Below are positions 44,171 to 53,893 of a stretch of DNA of 64,000 nucleotides, one piece after another. Positions within the stretch are counted from its first letter, which is position 1. The number at the start of each line of letters is the position of its first letter. The DNA comes from CAYQIM01 sp964417555 (GTDB lineage: Bacteria > Pseudomonadota > Gammaproteobacteria > Diplorickettsiales > Diplorickettsiaceae), in the NCBI GenBank assembly GCA_964417555.1, contig CAYQIM010000048.1:58928-122927 (forward strand), in the 5' to 3' direction. The position numbers and the translations under genes are program-made. Below the pieces are notes generated by a model that saw nothing but the letters and a program-made list of their open reading frames with translations, did no database searches and was not told where the DNA came from.

Positions 44171-44465
44171 TTAATGAAACTTATTTAGAAGAGTAATTAG
44201 AACGCTTATAGCGCTTGCAGCAATAGTAATCATGCTGCCAAGCTTAATGATTAAATCTTTTCTATTAAGTTCTATATCACGTTTTAAATCCACCCCAAGC
44301 GTTTCTATGTCTTTTTTTAAAGAACGTATATCACTTTTTGTGGCTAAATTATTTTCAATCGTCCTTGAGTACTTCAGCTTGTACTTCCGCTGCTTTTTCA
44401 GTGACACCGGCTTCTCTTAACTTTTTAACATATTGAAGCGTGCCAAATATATGGACCCCAGCCAT
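44171..44465 (-). pseudogene. DUF1640-like small coiled-coil membrane protein, frameshifted
   Basis: Reading from ATG 44465 gives MAGVHIFGTLQYVKKLREAG and VTEKAAEVQAEVLKDD before a TGA at 44355; in the next frame the protein goes on with IENNLATKSDIRSLKKDIET, a coiled coil, and a C-terminal membrane segment (GSMITIAASAISVLITLL). Removing one base joins them into a 97-residue protein of the CCDC90/DUF1640 type, common in Legionellales. The 78-residue 3' frame (44171-44407) may survive alone. Function unknown. Confidence 0.7.
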
Positions 44466-44496
44466 ACTTAATCTTATCTAATTTAAATTATTATTT

Positions 44497-45681
44497 TTAA
44501 CTCAACTTTTTCTGTGTAGAAAACCCTGCCAAATTCGCCGCAAATTTTCGTAGCGCAATAATTCCTGTGGCTTCGGCTTGCTTACACCACTCCTGCAAAG
44601 CCTCTACTAATTCACGCTGTGTCGCTGTCGTGCGTTCCCAAATAGACTGCAACTTAAGCCGATACTGATAAACCAACGCGAGCATATGATGTTTATCGAT
44701 GACATCCGCCAACTGCCGCTTACCTTCTTCATTGAGTAAAGATTCCGTACGGATAAGCGATACTTTAGCACGCTTCAATAATGCTTTACTGAAAGTGGTG
44801 TTTGCCTTCTCTGTTTCTTCTTGCCAAACCGGCAATAGCACCTCTTTACTATAGCGCGCCATGACTTGAAAACGATTGGTAATAATAGCCGTCAGCGTAT
44901 CAATATCGGCGTGTAATTTACCGGGTGTTTCGGCTAGTTTAGGCGGTACCCGCTTGATCTTAGCCAGTTTTAAAAACTGAAGTAAACGGATGTAATGCCA
45001 GCCCAAATCAAACTCCCAGCGCTTAACAGAAAATTTAGCTGAGGTTGGATAGGTATGATGATTATTATGCAATTCTTCACCGCCAATGAAGGCACCGAAG
45101 GGAATGATATTACGCGCCGCATCAGGACACTCAAAATTACGATAACCCCAATAATGACCTATACCATTGACCACACCGGCGGCAAACAGCGGAATCCATA
45201 ACATCTGCAAAGCCCAAATGGTAACACCCGGTATACCAAACAACACCACGTCGATAATGAACATCAATACAATACCGGCAACACTATGTTTGCTATAAAG
45301 ATGGCGCTCAATCCAATCGTCTGGCGTGCCTTGACCATAGCGTTCCATCGTATCCGCATTTTTTGCTTCTTCACGATAAAGTTCAGCCCCTTCAAAAAAT
45401 ACTTTTTTTATCCCTTTTATTTGTGGGCTGTGTGGATCATCCTCTGTTTCACACTTAGCATGATGCTTACGGTGAATAGAGACCCATTCTTTGGTTTCCA
45501 TACCGGTGGTTAACCACAGCCAAAAACGAAAGAAATGGCTAATAATCGGATGAAGATCCAATGAACGATGGGCCTGCGAGCGATGTAAATACACCGTCAC
45601 TGCAACAATCGTGATGTGCGTTAGGACTAATAAAGCAATGACATAGCCCCAAAATGATAAATTTAATAAACCGAATAACAT
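44497..45681 (-). CDS. Acyl-CoA/fatty-acid desaturase
   Basis: 394 residues. Membrane di-iron desaturase with the three histidine boxes: HRSQAH (33-38), HRKHH (70-74) and HNNHH (about 206-210). Four membrane segments around these. It would introduce a cis double bond (delta-9 type) in acyl chains; the closest family is the stearoyl-CoA/DesB type of gammaproteobacteria. The last 150 residues are helical and charged, as in that family. Transcribed alone; no regulator seen. Confidence 0.9.
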   Translation of the reverse strand: MLFGLLNLSFWGYVIALLVLTHITIVAVTVYLHRSQAHRSLDLHPIISHFFRFWLWLTTGMETKEWVSIHRKHHAKCETEDDPHSPQIKGIKKVFFEGAELYREEAKNADTMERYGQGTPDDWIERHLYSKHSVAGIVLMFIIDVVLFGIPGVTIWALQMLWIPLFAAGVVNGIGHYWGYRNFECPDAARNIIPFGAFIGGEELHNNHHTYPTSAKFSVKRWEFDLGWHYIRLLQFLKLAKIKRVPPKLAETPGKLHADIDTLTAIITNRFQVMARYSKEVLLPVWQEETEKANTTFSKALLKRAKVSLIRTESLLNEEGKRQLADVIDKHHMLALVYQYRLKLQSIWERTTATQRELVEALQEWCKQAEATGIIALRKFAANLAGFSTQKKLS

Positions 45682-45759
45682 ACGGCAACCTCATTATATT
45701 TATGTTGAATAATGCCAATTATTAATATTTCTAGCATTTCTCTTCTTTTAAAAATAATT

Positions 45760-46332
45760 CTAATCTTCTTTATATTCTATTAACTTAACAACCTTCTTAA
45801 CACCTGCCGATTTTCTGGCAATAGTAACGGCCAAATCCGCTTGTTTCTGAGTAGCGACGCCAAGGATAAAGACCACCCCATTCTCAGTCACTATCTTAAA
45901 ATGATTAGATTTTAGTTCTCTATTAGCAAACATCTTTGTTCTCACTGTCGACGTGATCCCCACATCTTTAGCACGCCTAAACGCTGACGTGGGAATGCCT
46001 AAAGTAATTTCATTAAATACGCGACTAACACCCGGCGTTTGTTTAGCATATTGTTCTGCTCTAGCCCGCAATTCTTCATCATAGGCTTGGCCGGTTAATA
46101 ATACGACCTTGTTATAACTGACCGCTGAAACATGCGCTTCTGATGCTAAAACAGCATCATTGGCCAGTTTTCTATTCACTTTAAAATTAATCTGCTCGTC
46201 ATCTTTAATCGTACCAAAAGAGCGTGGATCGGTTATCAGCCCCCCGGTTGTCGCGCCCCCCGCGACAAAGGCACCCGCTAGACAGCCTTGTAAGGCCAGC
46301 GTTAAGGCCAAGATAAAAAAAATTTTTTTCAT
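45760..46332 (-). CDS. BON-domain lipoprotein, DolP (YraP)-like
   Basis: 190 residues with a lipoprotein signal peptide (lipobox LQGC, Cys17) and a small Gly-rich stretch after it. Two BON domains follow (about 48-115 and 120-188: VSRVFNEITLG and NGVVFILGVATQKQADLAV). The architecture is that of the outer-membrane lipoprotein DolP, which supports envelope integrity. Just beyond nuoN on the same strand, but with its own short gap. Confidence 0.88.
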   Translation of the reverse strand: MKKIFFILALTLALQGCLAGAFVAGGATTGGLITDPRSFGTIKDDEQINFKVNRKLANDAVLASEAHVSAVSYNKVVLLTGQAYDEELRARAEQYAKQTPGVSRVFNEITLGIPTSAFRRAKDVGITSTVRTKMFANRELKSNHFKIVTENGVVFILGVATQKQADLAVTIARKSAGVKKVVKLIEYKED

Positions 46333-46366
46333 GCCAATTTTCTAACCTCTAATCCTGAATAATTCT

Positions 46367-47830
46367 CTAATAAACCGGATGGTTAATCGTCAAAAATGCC
46401 GCTCTGGTTAGCCATATCAACTGACTGGGAAACAAGCCCAGAACGAGTAGTAGTATAGCATTAATGCTAAGCGCAAGGTAGGCATCTCGTGTGATATGTA
46501 AAGGGGGAAGAGTGGACTCAGGCTCCTCAAAATACATGACTTTTACCACGTTTAGATAGTAGTAAGACCCAATAATGGCAAAAATAAGGGCTAATGTGGC
46601 TAACCCTATCTGATGGACCGCAATCAAGGCTTGTAGGATACCCATCTTAGCGAAAAAGCCTGCCGTAGGAGGGATACCCGCCATAGAAAACATAATAATT
46701 AGCATCAAGAAGGCTAACCAAGGGCTACGGGCATTAAGCCCCTGTAAATCTTTGATATCCTCGACTTCGTAACCCGCTTGACTGACCACAATCAGCACAC
46801 CAAATGCAGCCAAGGCCATCAGTGCATACATAAAAACGTAAAAGAGACTCATGGCATAACCAAACGCCGTGCCTGCCACTAAGCCTAGTAGGGTATATCC
46901 GATATGGGCGATAGCGGAATAGGCTAACATACGTTTCAAATTGGTTTGCACAATGGCCACCAAATTACCCAAGCTAAAAGAAGCCAAGGCAATAATGGCT
47001 AATAACGGCTGCCACTGGTCATGAAGACTAGGCAGTGCATCAATAAGAAGCCGTATGGCCATCGCCAGCCCAGCCACTTTAGGCGCGGCGCCAATAAATA
47101 AAGTGACTGCCGTCGGCGCCCCTTGATAGACATCAGGTACCCATAATTGGAAAGGGACGGCACCCAATTTGAAAGCAATACCGGCAACAATAAAAATAAG
47201 GCCTATCGATAAAATAAGCGGCGACTGCCCACCCTGAAGTAACGCTTGTTGAATAGCTGGAATCGCTAAGGCGTGCGTAGAACCATAGAGTAAAGAAAGA
47301 CCGTATAAAAATAAACCGGAAGCTAAAGCCCCTAAAATAAAGTATTTCATTGCCGCTTCAGCACTGTTACCACATCCGCGTTGCAACGCAACAAGGGCAT
47401 AAAGTGGAAACGATAACAGTTCTAATCCGAGATAAAGGGATAGCAAGCTATTGGCTGAAGCTAATATCAGCATGCCAAGAATAGAAAACAAACCGAGTAA
47501 ATAGAATTCACCTGAATTGATAGGCTTTTGCTTAATGAAATCTCGCGCATAGACAAACGCAAATACGCTGACAATCAACACACTAAGTTTAATCACACAA
47601 GCAATCGGATCCCAAACGTAATGCTGATTAAAGATAACTTGCGCGGGTATGGCATGAACATGAAAAACCAAACAGAAGGTGATAACTAAGCTGAGTTGCG
47701 ACGCCACATAGGTGACTATTGCTTGCTTTTGTTTAACAAAAAGTTCAAGTAATAGAACGATACAAATCATTCCTAATAGACTTATTTCAGGAAGCGCCGG
47801 AAATTTGAAGAGTTGGGCTAGCATAATCAT
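46367..47830 (-). CDS. nuoN: NADH-quinone oxidoreductase subunit N
   Basis: Antiporter-like proton-pumping membrane subunit of complex I. 487 residues, about 14 membrane segments; the blocks YFILGALASGLFLYGLSLL and LKRMLAYSAIAHIGY are typical. Overlaps nuoM by 4 bases. Last gene of the operon. Confidence 0.96.
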   Translation of the reverse strand: MIMLAQLFKFPALPEISLLGMICIVLLLELFVKQKQAIVTYVASQLSLVITFCLVFHVHAIPAQVIFNQHYVWDPIACVIKLSVLIVSVFAFVYARDFIKQKPINSGEFYLLGLFSILGMLILASANSLLSLYLGLELLSFPLYALVALQRGCGNSAEAAMKYFILGALASGLFLYGLSLLYGSTHALAIPAIQQALLQGGQSPLILSIGLIFIVAGIAFKLGAVPFQLWVPDVYQGAPTAVTLFIGAAPKVAGLAMAIRLLIDALPSLHDQWQPLLAIIALASFSLGNLVAIVQTNLKRMLAYSAIAHIGYTLLGLVAGTAFGYAMSLFYVFMYALMALAAFGVLIVVSQAGYEVEDIKDLQGLNARSPWLAFLMLIIMFSMAGIPPTAGFFAKMGILQALIAVHQIGLATLALIFAIIGSYYYLNVVKVMYFEEPESTLPPLHITRDAYLALSINAILLLVLGLFPSQLIWLTRAAFLTINHPVY

Positions 47831-49380
47831 AGTTTAGTTTGCAGACTCCAATGCAAAATGGAATCTATAGAAGCATGCATCAGAGTTAATAGCGGCGCAG
47901 GATAGACGCCAATAAAAATAATGGCCACTGCCAATAAAATAAAAACAAGTTTTTCAAAGCCATGAATATCATCACTACTGGCAATTAAAGGATTACTGAC
48001 TTCACCAAAGAATATGCGTTTATACAGATATAACGTATAAGCCGCACTGAGAATCAGCGTGCTGGCTGCTACTACGGTAATCCAAAAACTGGCTTGCATC
48101 GCACTCATCAGAATCATAAATTCGCCGACAAAACCCGAAGTACCAGGTAGGCCCACATTAGACATCGCAAACAACATAAAAAAAGCGGCTAATACCGGCA
48201 TTTGCAAAGCCAAACCACCATAATCTTTGATAAGACGACTACGGAAACGGTACGCTAACATGCCTACCGCTAAAAACATCGCGCCGGAGCTAAAGGCATG
48301 TGAAATCATTTGCACCATGGCACCTTCTAAACTCATATATGCCATTAAGATGTTATGACTATGCTTTACAATCGCAAACAACATAAAACAGCCCAAGACC
48401 ACAAAACCCATATGAGCAATGGAGGAATAAGCAATCAATCGTTTCATATCAATTTGAGCCAAGGCGACAATGCCAATATAAACAATGGCAATCAATGCCA
48501 ATGCTATCATGAAGCCATCTAAAAGGCGGCTGGCATCAGGAACAATAGGTAAGCTAAAGCGAAGAAAACCATAGCCCCCTAACTTTAACATTAACGCGGC
48601 TAAGACCACCGATCCCCCCGCTGGTGCTTCGGTGTGCGCATCTGGCAGCCAGGTATGTAAAGGCCACATTGGAATTTTGACCGCAAAGGCAATCAAAAAA
48701 GCAATAAAGATCCAAATCTGCTCTTTCATCGTCAGTTTCAATGGATAGAAACTGGTAATGTAAAAATCATGCGCCGGATTATGCAAACCTAAATAAAGCA
48801 AGGCAATCAACATTAATACCGAACCAAAAAAGGTATATAAAAAGAACTTAATCGAAGCATAGGAACGATTGGCGCTACCCCAAACACCAATGCTGAGATA
48901 CATCGGTATCAACATCGCTTCCCAAAAAACATAAAATAAAATGGAATCCGTCGCCGCAAACGTACCAACCATCATCGCTTGCATGATTAAAAAAGCCGCC
49001 ATGTATTGCGCCACACGCAATTGAATACTGCGCCAAGCGGCTAAAATAACCAGTAAGGTCGTAAAAACAGTTAAAAAAATCAGTGGTAAAGAAATCCCAT
49101 CCACGCCTAAGGCATAATTGACATTAAAAGCGGTAATCCACGGCACATTCTCTTGAAATTGCATACTACTTAAGGCGGGATTAAACCCTAAATAAAGCGG
49201 TATGCATAAAGCAACACAGAGTAATGACGTGATTAAAGCCACCACGCGCGCACGCGTAGGATAAATATCACCATCGATAGCCACTGCACATATCGCCCCT
49301 AGGACAGGGACCCAAATCAGTAAACTCAATAAGTGGGTTTTTAATAAAATTTCCGAATGAGCAATTAACGTTAAATACAT
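47827..49380 (-). CDS. nuoM: NADH-quinone oxidoreductase subunit M
   Basis: Antiporter-like proton-pumping subunit. 517 residues with about 14 membrane segments; FWEAMLIPMYLSIGVWG carries the conserved Glu, and KIPMWPLHTWLPDAHTEAP and KRLIAYSSIAHMGFV are signature blocks. The 5' gap holds repeat remnant F. No defects. Confidence 0.96.
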   Translation of the reverse strand: MYLTLIAHSEILLKTHLLSLLIWVPVLGAICAVAIDGDIYPTRARVVALITSLLCVALCIPLYLGFNPALSSMQFQENVPWITAFNVNYALGVDGISLPLIFLTVFTTLLVILAAWRSIQLRVAQYMAAFLIMQAMMVGTFAATDSILFYVFWEAMLIPMYLSIGVWGSANRSYASIKFFLYTFFGSVLMLIALLYLGLHNPAHDFYITSFYPLKLTMKEQIWIFIAFLIAFAVKIPMWPLHTWLPDAHTEAPAGGSVVLAALMLKLGGYGFLRFSLPIVPDASRLLDGFMIALALIAIVYIGIVALAQIDMKRLIAYSSIAHMGFVVLGCFMLFAIVKHSHNILMAYMSLEGAMVQMISHAFSSGAMFLAVGMLAYRFRSRLIKDYGGLALQMPVLAAFFMLFAMSNVGLPGTSGFVGEFMILMSAMQASFWITVVAASTLILSAAYTLYLYKRIFFGEVSNPLIASSDDIHGFEKLVFILLAVAIIFIGVYPAPLLTLMHASIDSILHWSLQTKL

Positions 49381-49401
49381 GCAATTACAACTAATTTAAT
49401 T

Positions 49402-49418
49402 TATACTCTTCGCACTTA
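49402..49418 (+). repeat. Dispersed repeat, remnant F (nuoM-nuoL gap)
   Basis: TATACTCTTCGCACTTA, 17 bases identical to the left end of copy B, overlapping the nuoL stop codon. Only the terminus is left. Confidence 0.55.
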
Positions 49419-51344
49419 TAAAGAAAAAACCAATATAAAAATAACGATACCCAATACCATCACCCAACTATATTGATACAAATACCCGGATTGTAAGCGA
49501 CGCAATACACTGGATAACCAACTAATACGTCGTCCGGAGCCATCAATAATTCGATTATCTAAAATATCGGCATCACCTCTAAAAAATAACTTCGCTAAAC
49601 GACGCCCGCCATTGGCAAATACAGCCTGATTAAAAGCATCAAAACCATATTTCTCCACTAAAATTTGATAAAACCAAGAAAAACGTTTTTGCACCCAAGT
49701 GGGTAACATTGGAAAGCGACTGTAACACAACCATGCCGCCACAATCCCTATTAAAGAAAAAATCAAAGGTAAATGAGAAAACCACATCGCTGTTAACGAT
49801 GAATCATCTAATGTATGTTTTGTATGTTGTGTTGAAACAAGCACTGAGCTTAAAAAACCCTTTACCCCTAAGAATGGGCCTACTAAAAAATAGCCTGCGA
49901 CTAAAGAAGGAATAGCTAATGCGATGAGTGAAATTTTAACCACGTTAGGGGATTCGTGGGGGGCATTTTTTACATTAAAGCGCGGCGATGTATGGAACAC
50001 TAAGAAAAAAGCCCGAAAAATATAAAAAGCAGTAACAAAAGCACCGATTAACACACAATAATGGGCATAGCCTGCCGCCGGTAAATGGGATACATGCACC
50101 GCTTCGATAATCGCATCTTTCGAATAAAATCCTGAAAAAGGAGGAATAGCCGCTAAAGCCAAGGCGCCAATTAAAAAAGTAACATACGTTACCGGCAAGC
50201 ATTTCCTTAAGCCACCCATTTTTCGCATATCTTGCTCATGATGCAACGCAAGAATGACAGAACCAGCCGCTAAAAATAATAAAGCTTTAAAGAAAGCATG
50301 GGTAACCAAATGAAAAATACCTGCCGCATACGCCGATGCCCCTAGCGCCACCATCATGTAACCCAGCTGTGAAAGTGTAGAGTAGGCAATAACACGCTTG
50401 ATATCATTTTGCACGATAGCCACCAAACCCATAAACAAAGCGGTGGATCCCCCTAATACTAAAATCACATTAAGCACCGTGGGCGAATAGATGTATAAAG
50501 GCGAAAGCCTAGCCACTAAATAAACGCCGGCGGTCACCATCGTCGCCGCATGGATTAAAGCAGAAATTGGGGTTGGACCTTCCATCGACTCTGGCAACCA
50601 AATATGCAAAGGCATTTGCGCCGATTTACCCATTGCGCCTATAAATAATAAGAAACAAATTAATGTAATAACCGAACACGAGGTGCCGGGGAAAATACTC
50701 AAGGTCGCCTGTGTTAACTGTGGCGCCTGCTGAAAGACATGTAGATAATCTAAACTACCAAAATAGGTAAATAACAAAGCGATGCCAAGTAAAAAACCAA
50801 AATCACCGACGCGATTGACAATAAACGCCTTTAAACTTCCGGCAATAGCCGATTCACGTTTAAACCAAAAACCAATTAACAAATAAGAAACCAAACCTAC
50901 CGCTTCCCAACCAAAATAAAGTTGGAGAAAGTTATTGGCACTCACCAGCATTAACATGGCAAAGGTAAAGGCCGACATATAGCTAAAAAACCGCTTATAG
51001 CCGGGGTCGCCGGCCATATACGCGATACTATAAATATGCACGATCAAAGAAACAAACGTGACGATCAGAAACATAACGACCGTTAAAGGGTCGACTAAAA
51101 AACCGATATTAAATCGAAATCGTCCGCTTAAATCCCAAAGATAGAGATTGGCATCGTAAGGCGCTCTATGAAGGAAAAAAAACTGGTAAGCAAAATAAAG
51201 CGATAAAAGAAAGGCAATGGCGACACCCAGAATAGTCACAGTATGCGCTAGCCGATGGCTCACTGCTTTTCCACCTAAGCCCGCTATTAAAGCACCCAGC
51301 AACGGTGCTAAAACCAAACCGACATTGACTAGCTGATAATTCAT
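49416..51344 (-). CDS. nuoL: NADH-quinone oxidoreductase subunit L
   Basis: Antiporter-like distal pump subunit with the long lateral helix. 642 residues (613 in E. coli). Conserved blocks FFGWEAVGLVSYLLIGFW (spelled YFGWEAVGL here), MPLHIWLPESMEGPTPISAL and KRVIAYSTLSQLGYM. The C-terminal lateral helix region is complete. The stop codon overlaps the end of repeat remnant F. Confidence 0.96.
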   Translation of the reverse strand: MNYQLVNVGLVLAPLLGALIAGLGGKAVSHRLAHTVTILGVAIAFLLSLYFAYQFFFLHRAPYDANLYLWDLSGRFRFNIGFLVDPLTVVMFLIVTFVSLIVHIYSIAYMAGDPGYKRFFSYMSAFTFAMLMLVSANNFLQLYFGWEAVGLVSYLLIGFWFKRESAIAGSLKAFIVNRVGDFGFLLGIALLFTYFGSLDYLHVFQQAPQLTQATLSIFPGTSCSVITLICFLLFIGAMGKSAQMPLHIWLPESMEGPTPISALIHAATMVTAGVYLVARLSPLYIYSPTVLNVILVLGGSTALFMGLVAIVQNDIKRVIAYSTLSQLGYMMVALGASAYAAGIFHLVTHAFFKALLFLAAGSVILALHHEQDMRKMGGLRKCLPVTYVTFLIGALALAAIPPFSGFYSKDAIIEAVHVSHLPAAGYAHYCVLIGAFVTAFYIFRAFFLVFHTSPRFNVKNAPHESPNVVKISLIALAIPSLVAGYFLVGPFLGVKGFLSSVLVSTQHTKHTLDDSSLTAMWFSHLPLIFSLIGIVAAWLCYSRFPMLPTWVQKRFSWFYQILVEKYGFDAFNQAVFANGGRRLAKLFFRGDADILDNRIIDGSGRRISWLSSVLRRLQSGYLYQYSWVMVLGIVIFILVFSL

Positions 51345-51350
51345 CTTTCG

Positions 51351-51656
51351 TTAACCCTGTAAATGATTTATGGCATCCACTTCAATACTCTGCCGGGTAC
51401 GAAATAACACAATGACAATGGCTAAGCCAATCGCTGCCTCTACCGCCGCCACCGCTAAAATAAAAAACACAAAGATCTGCCCTGCTAAATCATTAAAATA
51501 ATGTGAAAAAGCAATAAAATTCATGTTCACGGCAAGTAATAATAACTCAACACACATTAATAAAATAAGGATATTTTTTCGATTAATCACCAGCCCCAAT
51601 AAACCCAGGCAAAACAAGATAGCAGCCAGTATTAAATAGTAGTTCAGTGGAATCAT
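51351..51656 (-). CDS. nuoK: NADH-quinone oxidoreductase subunit K
   Basis: 101 residues, three membrane segments, with the conserved buried glutamates in VELLLLAVNMNFIAF and AAVEAAIGLAIVIVLFR. Overlaps nuoJ by 4 bases. Confidence 0.96.
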   Translation of the reverse strand: MIPLNYYLILAAILFCLGLLGLVINRKNILILLMCVELLLLAVNMNFIAFSHYFNDLAGQIFVFFILAVAAVEAAIGLAIVIVLFRTRQSIEVDAINHLQG

Positions 51657-52252
51657 ATTTTTTTTTGGGGCTCCATTTTTATCAGACGCAGCCTATCGCT
51701 TCTTTTTACCTTGAATTGTTTCTCCGCAGGGATTGCTTTATTAAAGCGTTTTTTACGCACACTTAATGCGATGGTAGACACAATCGCCAACAATAATAGA
51801 ACACCAACAATTTCAAAGGGATAGGCATACTGCGTGTAAAGAATATCACCAAACGCTTGCGTATTACTTGCATTAACCGCTGGCGAATTTAAACCTAACG
51901 GCGCTGAACTAGGAAATAAGGCATAAATCAATATACCTAATAAAACAGCAACACTAATCACCGCATAAGGAAGATAAGACACAAAACCACGCTGTTTTTC
52001 AGTCATATCGATATTGATGGTCATGATGACAAAGATAAATAAGGTCATCACCGCACCAACGTAGACCAAGATTAAGACCAAACCCAGAAATTCGGCTTCT
52101 AACAAAATCCATAATGCGGCCGCAGCAAAAAAAACCAATACTAAAAATAATGCCGATCGAATCGGATTACGCGCAATCACCGTCATCAACGCCGCGGTAA
52201 TTAATACTACAGCAAATAAAAAAAACGCACATTGTTGAATCGGAATTATCAT
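51653..52252 (-). CDS. nuoJ: NADH-quinone oxidoreductase subunit J
   Basis: 199 residues, five membrane segments; the block LEAEFLGLVLILVYVGAVMT is the family signature around the third helix. A 118-base gap with a palindromic repeat separates it from nuoI. Confidence 0.95.
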   Translation of the reverse strand: MIIPIQQCAFFLFAVVLITAALMTVIARNPIRSALFLVLVFFAAAALWILLEAEFLGLVLILVYVGAVMTLFIFVIMTINIDMTEKQRGFVSYLPYAVISVAVLLGILIYALFPSSAPLGLNSPAVNASNTQAFGDILYTQYAYPFEIVGVLLLLAIVSTIALSVRKKRFNKAIPAEKQFKVKRSDRLRLIKMEPQKKI

Positions 52253-52260
52253 AACGGCCC

Positions 52261-52366
52261 CGTCATGGCGAGCTCACGAGAGTGAGTGTGGCCATCTAGT
52301 TTTTTTCCAACTTTCACAACTTCATAAGGTTTCTGGATTGCCACGCGCTTCGCGATCGCAATGACG
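52261..52366. repeat. Palindromic repeat between nuoI and nuoJ
   Basis: Ends CGTCAT / ATGACG with imperfectly complementary arms of about 35 bases: CGTCATGGCGAG...GGCCATC on one side and GGATTGCC...CGCAATGACG on the other. It fills nearly the whole gap within the operon. The right arm resembles the remnant at 40718. Confidence 0.65.
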
Positions 52367-52370
52367 AAAA

Positions 52371-52868
52371 TCAACGATATGGCGCATCTTCACTCCTTTC
52401 TTCTGCTATCCTTTTCTCATAATGATCGCCAATCGCTAATAACTTTTCTTTGGCCATAATCTGCTCGCCACGATTTTCAAAATGGTAATGTGGAATATTG
52501 GTTTCTACAATCGCATCAACCGGACACGACTCTTCACAAAACCCACAATAAATACATTTAAATAAATCAATTTCATACAGTGTCGTACGTCGTGATCCAT
52601 CATCACGTGGCTGCGCTTCAATGGTAATCGCTAATGCCGGACAAACGGCCTCACAAAGCTTACAAGCGATACAACGCTCTTCGCCATTCGGATAACGGCG
52701 TAAGGCATGCAAGCCACGAAACCTCACCGAACGTGGCGTTTCTTCTTCAGGGAATTGAATAGTCACTTTTTTCTTAAAAAAGTGACTGCCGGTAACACCT
52801 AAGCCCTTAAAAAGTTCCCACAGCGTGTACGTTTTAAAGCATTGTAAAATTTTTTTTAATAAGTTCAT
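52371..52868 (-). CDS. nuoI: NADH-quinone oxidoreductase subunit I
   Basis: 165 residues. Carries two 4Fe-4S clusters (N6a, N6b) with CIACKLCEAVCP and CIYCGFCEESCP. Overlaps the nuoH stop by one base (TGATG). Confidence 0.97.
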   Translation of the reverse strand: MNLLKKILQCFKTYTLWELFKGLGVTGSHFFKKKVTIQFPEEETPRSVRFRGLHALRRYPNGEERCIACKLCEAVCPALAITIEAQPRDDGSRRTTLYEIDLFKCIYCGFCEESCPVDAIVETNIPHYHFENRGEQIMAKEKLLAIGDHYEKRIAEERSEDAPYR

Positions 52869-53893
52869 CAGCTAAACCACGGCGCTAATTTAAAGTGTAC
52901 CGCTAACGCTACCACGGCTATCCAAAGCAAGGTGACAGGAATCAACACCTTCCAACCTAAACGCATCAATTGATCATACCGATAACGCGGAAAGGTGGCA
53001 CGCGACCAAATAAACAGCCATAAAAAACAGGCCATTTTTAAAAATAACCAGATGATACCAGGAACCCAAAAAAATGCCTTATCTAAAACAGGAATTCCTT
53101 GCAAAGGAGATAACCAACCGCCTAAAAAAAGTAACGACGCAATTGCTGCAATTAAAATCATGTTCATGTATTCGGCGAGAAAAAACAAAGCAAATGCTAC
53201 ACCCGAATACTCGACATGAAAGCCGGCAACAATCTCCGATTCACCTTCAGCTAAATCAAATGGCGCACGATTCGTCTCCGCGATACCGGAAATCCAATAG
53301 GTAAAAAATAAAGGTAACAACGGCAACCAATACCAATGCCACAAACCACCGCTTTGTTTGCTGACAATATCGTGTAAATTCATACTGCCAGCCGCTAATA
53401 ACACACCGACAAAGGTAAAACCCATCGCAATTTCATAAGAAATCGTCTGGGCCGCTGCACGTAACGAACCTAATAACGCATATTTCGAATTAGTCGCCCA
53501 ACCGGCAATCAAAATACCGTAGACACCTAAGGAGGTAATCGCAAACAGATAAAGCACACCGGCATTAATTTGCGTTAACGCTAAACCTTCACTAAAAGGG
53601 ATCACCGCCCAAGCGGCTAAGGCAGGAGCAATTGTCACTATCGGCGCTAAAACAAATAAATAGCGATTAGAAGCAGAAGGAACAATAATTTCCTTAGCGA
53701 TTAACTTCACCACATCGGCGATCGGCTGCAGAAAACCCATCGGTCCCACGCGATTAGGCCCGATACGCGTTTGCATATAACCAATCCCTTTGCGCTCAAT
53801 AAACGTTAAATAAGCGACGGTCACTAATAAAGGGATGGTAATAACAATGATTTTGACAATGATCCAAATTAATAACAGTAAATCATTCAGCAT
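52868..53893 (-). CDS. nuoH: NADH-quinone oxidoreductase subunit H
   Basis: 341 residues from ATG 53893 (MLNDLLLLIWIIVKI), which overlaps the nuoG stop by 11 bases; an earlier ATG at 53920 would overlap more. Eight membrane segments; quinone-chamber blocks RIGPNRVGPMGFLQPIADV and AETNRAPFDLAEGESEIVAG are intact. Confidence 0.96.
   Translation of the reverse strand: MLNDLLLLIWIIVKIIVITIPLLVTVAYLTFIERKGIGYMQTRIGPNRVGPMGFLQPIADVVKLIAKEIIVPSASNRYLFVLAPIVTIAPALAAWAVIPFSEGLALTQINAGVLYLFAITSLGVYGILIAGWATNSKYALLGSLRAAAQTISYEIAMGFTFVGVLLAAGSMNLHDIVSKQSGGLWHWYWLPLLPLFFTYWISGIAETNRAPFDLAEGESEIVAGFHVEYSGVAFALFFLAEYMNMILIAAIASLLFLGGWLSPLQGIPVLDKAFFWVPGIIWLFLKMACFLWLFIWSRATFPRYRYDQLMRLGWKVLIPVTLLWIAVVALAVHFKLAPWFS

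Noticed and set aside
53074..53304. Plus-strand frames opposite nuoH and other nuo genes
   Set aside because: Shadows of conserved complex I genes without any independent signal.
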